A DNA stretch of 64,000 nt, taken from positions 76,572 to 140,571 of the forward strand of contig JAJZRE010000001.1 in the NCBI GenBank assembly GCA_021802945.1, written 5' to 3'. Positions 60,574-64,000 of the stretch are shown here, one piece after another. Below the pieces are notes generated by a model, which was given only the letters and a program-made list of their open reading frames with translations, made no database searches and was not told where the DNA came from. Positions within the stretch are counted from its first letter, which is position 1; every line of letters starts with the position of its first letter. The position numbers and the translations under genes are program-made. The stretch comes from Pseudomonadota bacterium. GTDB lineage: Bacteria > Pseudomonadota > Gammaproteobacteria > Burkholderiales > Thiobacillaceae.

Positions 60574-61893
60574 TCACTGCGCGCTCCGCGCCGTACGCCG
60601 CCAGAAATGGCCCATCAGGGGTTTGACGCTGATGCCATGAAGAAGAATGGAGAGCGTCACGACGATCAGGGTCAACTGGATCAGTTCCAGCGCCAGCGGT
60701 TCAGGCAGCCCCTGTTCGATGGCATATACCAGGTAATAGAGGGAACCGATTCCGCGCACGCCGAACCAGCCTGCCAACGCACGCATCCGCCATGGGGTGC
60801 GCGTACCCAGCAGGCCGATGACGACACTTGCCGGACGCGCGACCGCGAACAGGAACAGGGCCAGCCCGACCGCGCCCCAACTCCATGAATCGACAAACAG
60901 CGTGCCGCCGATCAGGAGAATGAGGACCACGACCGACAGCCGCTCCAGATGCTCCTTGAAGATCAGCGATCCTTCGCTGACCGTGGGGGGCAATTCCGGA
61001 TCGGGGCACGCGGCGTCTTCCGCGCGCGCGCTTTCCCGCGACTGGCATTCATCGAAGGAATCCCGGGCCGCCCTGGCCAGTTTCAGTTCGGTCTGGCGCA
61101 GCGCGACGGCCGCGAAAAAAACCGCCAGGAACCCCCAGGCGTGGGCCAGCACCGCCACGCCATATACGACGCCGATCAGCCCAAGGCCGAGGAAATCGTC
61201 CATCAATTCATGTTTGTAGGGCTCGCGGCGCAGTTTCCATCCCAAGCGCGCCAGCGCAATCCCCGCGACGAGACCAATGGAAATGCCGCCCAGGGTGGCC
61301 CACACGCCATCCAGCAGGACCCATTTCAGGCCAAAATCGCCGAGGTCGTGCAATCCCAGCAATCCCAGGCCCAGCATCACAAAAGGGAACGCACTGCCGT
61401 CGTTCATGCCCGCTTCGCAGGTCAGGGTAAAGCGCAGCTGGTCGCGGTCTCCGGGATGGCGGATTTGCACATCGGTTGCCAGCACCGGATCGGTCGGCGC
61501 AACGATGGCTCCGAGCAGCACGCCCGCTCCCCACGGCATTCCCAGTACATAGCGGGAAAAACCGGCGACCAGCGCGACCGTGATGGCCATGGACACGGTC
61601 GCCAGCAGGATTGGCGTGCGCCAGCGTGCAAAGCTGAACGGCATCGGCATTTTGACGCCGGCGGAAAACAGGGAAATCAATACCGCGACTTCGGTCAGGC
61701 CCTCCAGGAGTGCCGATTCCTTGAGCGGATTGAAATGAAACAGGTTGAGCACGGTCGGGCCGACCAGCAGCCCCACCGCGAGATAAATGATGGCGACCGT
61801 AACCGGGGAGCGCTTGAGAATGGAAGACGTGAGGCCCATGACGAGCAGCAGCCCGCCTACGAGCGTGAACCATAGGGCATTAGACATCGGCAT
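60574..61893 (-). CDS. Cation:proton antiporter (CPA1/NhaP-type)
   Basis: LGAIVAPTDPVLATDVQI, EAGMNDGSAFPFVMLGLGLLG, FGVRGIGSLYYL. Confidence 0.88.
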   Translation of the reverse strand: MPMSNALWFTLVGGLLLVMGLTSSILKRSPVTVAIIYLAVGLLVGPTVLNLFHFNPLKESALLEGLTEVAVLISLFSAGVKMPMPFSFARWRTPILLATVSMAITVALVAGFSRYVLGMPWGAGVLLGAIVAPTDPVLATDVQIRHPGDRDQLRFTLTCEAGMNDGSAFPFVMLGLGLLGLHDLGDFGLKWVLLDGVWATLGGISIGLVAGIALARLGWKLRREPYKHELMDDFLGLGLIGVVYGVAVLAHAWGFLAVFFAAVALRQTELKLARAARDSFDECQSRESARAEDAACPDPELPPTVSEGSLIFKEHLERLSVVVLILLIGGTLFVDSWSWGAVGLALFLFAVARPASVVIGLLGTRTPWRMRALAGWFGVRGIGSLYYLVYAIEQGLPEPLALELIQLTLIVVTLSILLHGISVKPLMGHFWRRTARSAQ

Positions 61894-62306
61894 GGCTCCA
61901 GTTGAAGCGTCCGTTGCAGAAAACCGGAACGCCTGATGGGGCCGCGCTGAACAGGGTACTGCATGCGGCGTTCGTCTTTTCGGCAATCATGAATTGAATG
62001 GGTCCCGCCTGTCGCGGCATGGCGGCCAGGGATACGCGCACAGGCTCGGGTTGCACCGCGCGCCCCATGCCCGAGGCCGGTCAATCGCGCGAACAGGCGA
62101 AGTCTCGCATGAATCCGTCCTTTTCCGGTTTCTTGTCGCCCCGGAGCATTCGGAGCGCCTGCGGGTGCGCAATCCCGCAATCCTGTCCCGGTTGTCCGGC
62201 CCGGGAAAATCAGGTAGCTTGGCCGAATCCATGGATGCAGCGGTTTATCGGACAGCAGCCGCCCGGAAACCCGCATGGCCCGACCTCGCCGTGTTGCCGG
62301 AAAATT

Positions 62307-64000
62307 ATGCGCCAAAAGACACACGACCAACCGCGAATCGTTTTCGTTGCCGGGCTGATCCTGGTGCTGGCTACACTCTGGTCCGGGTCCATCGTTTATT
62401 TCATGATGGAACGCCACGCTGAAAGCCTGCTGCACAAAAACCTCTTGTCGTCACTGCAGAGCAAGGTCAAGACCGTCGAAACCGAGATACGCCAGCATCG
62501 GGCAGCCGCCGTCACGATCGCGACCCGCCCCTTTCTGATCGATCAGGTGCAACGCGCCTCTTCGCCAAGCGGCGGAGACAAGGCGTTGCGCATGCTCGAG
62601 CGGGGCGCCCGGTCGTTCCTGTCCAGCGAACTGTCGGCCATCGCGCTTTATGGGCGGAATGGCCAAGCGCTGGCCCGGGCGGGCGTCTTCGCGCAGCGGC
62701 CCACGCTTGCCGTTCCGCTCGACCCCGCCGGGCGTACGCAACTCCTGTGGAAAAACGGTCTGCTGCTGCTCACCAGCATGGATATCGTGAGCGCGGGACA
62801 CCGTGTCGGCAAAGTGGTCACGGAGGCGCCCTTGCCCGCGATAAGCAGCCTGTTCAAGGACGCCAGCCTCGGCAAGACCAGCGATCTGGCGTTGTGCGCA
62901 CCCCTGGGCGCCGATATGCAGTGCTTCCCCACCAGCCTCAACCCGGCGGTTTTTCCAAGGCTGCTGCGGCAGAAGAATGACAAATCCCTGCCCATGCATT
63001 TTGCCTTGCTGGGGCAAACCGGTTTCATCAAGGCGCACGACTACCGGAACAAGAAAGTGGTTGCCGCCTACAGTCCGGTCCCGTCGCTGAACCTCGGCAT
63101 GGTGCTGAAAGTTGACAGCGCGGAACTGTATGCGCCCGTCTGGGCCCAGGCACGTTATCTGGTGCCCTTCCTCATCGTCATTCTGGTCGTGGCGATTCTG
63201 CTGCTGCGCTGGCTGCTAGCGCCCCTGGTCACGCGCCTGGTCCGCTCGGAACGAGAGGCACGCGAGACCAGCAGCCGGCTGAGTGATAGCGAAAGGCGCA
63301 TCCACGCCGTGCTGGACAACGTCGACGAGGGCATCGTCACCACGTCCGAGAACGGAACCATCGAGCTGTTCAACCCCGGCGCGGAGCGCCTGTTCGGCCT
63401 GCGTCGCGAGGAAGCCGCCGGCCAGAATGTGTCCCTGCTGATGCCCGAGCCCTATCGCAGCCAGTACGCCGCCCATGTCGAGCGTTACCTGCGCGCGGGG
63501 AAAAACCACACGGTCGGCATGGGGCTCGAGGTCATGGGGCTGCGCAAGAACGGCGATGTCTTCCCGATGGATTTGCTCGTATCGGAATTCTACCAGGCCA
63601 GCCGCCGGCATCTGATCGGCGTCATGCGCGACATCACCGAGCGCAAGGCCATGGAAGAAAAAATCCTGCACATGGCCAATCACGATGCGCTGACAGGTCT
63701 GCCCAATCGCAATCTGGTGCAGGACCGCATCCAGCAGGCCATCGGGCGGGCGCAGCGCTCCTCCTCCCGTTTCGCGGTCCTGTTCATCGACCTCGACCAG
63801 TTCAAGACCATCAATGATTCTCTCGGGCACAACGTCGGCGACCAGTTGCTGCGAATGGTTGCCGCGCGGATCGTCAAGTGCCTGCGCGAAGAAGATACGG
63901 TAAGTCGCCAGGGCGGGGACGAATTCATCGTATTGCTGTGCGACGTGAGCAACCCCCAGGACGCCGCCGTGGTGGCGCGCAAGATTCTGGATGCCCTGTC
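62307..64000 (+). CDS. Membrane PAS-GGDEF sensor protein, truncated by the right window edge
   Basis: My translation from ATG 62307 stays open to 64000: MRQKTHDQPRIVFVAGLILVLATLWSGSIVYFMMERHAESLL...LDNVDEGIVTTSENGTIELFNPGAERLFG (PAS)...MANHDALTGLPNRNLVQDRI...RQGGDEFIVLLC. Confidence 0.9.
   Translation, partial: MRQKTHDQPRIVFVAGLILVLATLWSGSIVYFMMERHAESLLHKNLLSSLQSKVKTVETEIRQHRAAAVTIATRPFLIDQVQRASSPSGGDKALRMLERGARSFLSSELSAIALYGRNGQALARAGVFAQRPTLAVPLDPAGRTQLLWKNGLLLLTSMDIVSAGHRVGKVVTEAPLPAISSLFKDASLGKTSDLALCAPLGADMQCFPTSLNPAVFPRLLRQKNDKSLPMHFALLGQTGFIKAHDYRNKKVVAAYSPVPSLNLGMVLKVDSAELYAPVWAQARYLVPFLIVILVVAILLLRWLLAPLVTRLVRSEREARETSSRLSDSERRIHAVLDNVDEGIVTTSENGTIELFNPGAERLFGLRREEAAGQNVSLLMPEPYRSQYAAHVERYLRAGKNHTVGMGLEVMGLRKNGDVFPMDLLVSEFYQASRRHLIGVMRDITERKAMEEKILHMANHDALTGLPNRNLVQDRIQQAIGRAQRSSSRFAVLFIDLDQFKTINDSLGHNVGDQLLRMVAARIVKCLREEDTVSRQGGDEFIVLLCDVSNPQDAAVVARKILDAL

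Overview
This 64 kb window is high-GC chromosomal sequence from a proteobacterium, probably a Thiobacillus-like or other chemolithotrophic betaproteobacterium (inferred from gene content only). It is mostly housekeeping and respiratory genes: olsB/olsA-like acyltransferases, apaH, rep, a sigma-54 activator with a divergent aldehyde dehydrogenase, a tkt-gap-pgk-pyk-fba carbon-metabolism cluster, rsmE, argA, an ABC-F ATPase, a tRNA-Arg(CCG), c-type cytochromes, a CzcCBA-type RND efflux operon, a GDT1-family transporter behind a yybP-ykoY (Mn2+) riboswitch, DmeF, a cytochrome b/SHP/DHC operon with a two-component system, secA/dciA, phoD, a CPA1-type antiporter and two GGDEF proteins. The second GGDEF gene runs off the right edge and is absent from the ORF track. 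The items most worth a second look are: (1) a compact minus-strand operon of DUF971, CCAEP-tail radical SAM, ATP-grasp, fructosamine-kinase-like and LEA-2-like genes; (2) a family of in-register 7-bp repeats forming inverted-repeat units in three consecutive intergenic regions of the tkt-gap-pgk-pyk cluster; (3) a 255-bp MITE-like element with perfect 22-bp terminal inverted repeats; (4) a decayed copper-resistance locus (truncated tolC and multicopper oxidase, frameshifted cusF); (5) a 3' remnant of amtB that keeps a terminator; (6) an orphan PhnD-like binding protein translationally coupled to a GGDEF/EAL protein. I saw no CRISPR array, rRNA, prophage, complete IS or restriction-modification system. 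All family assignments come from reading the proteins; no database search was run.
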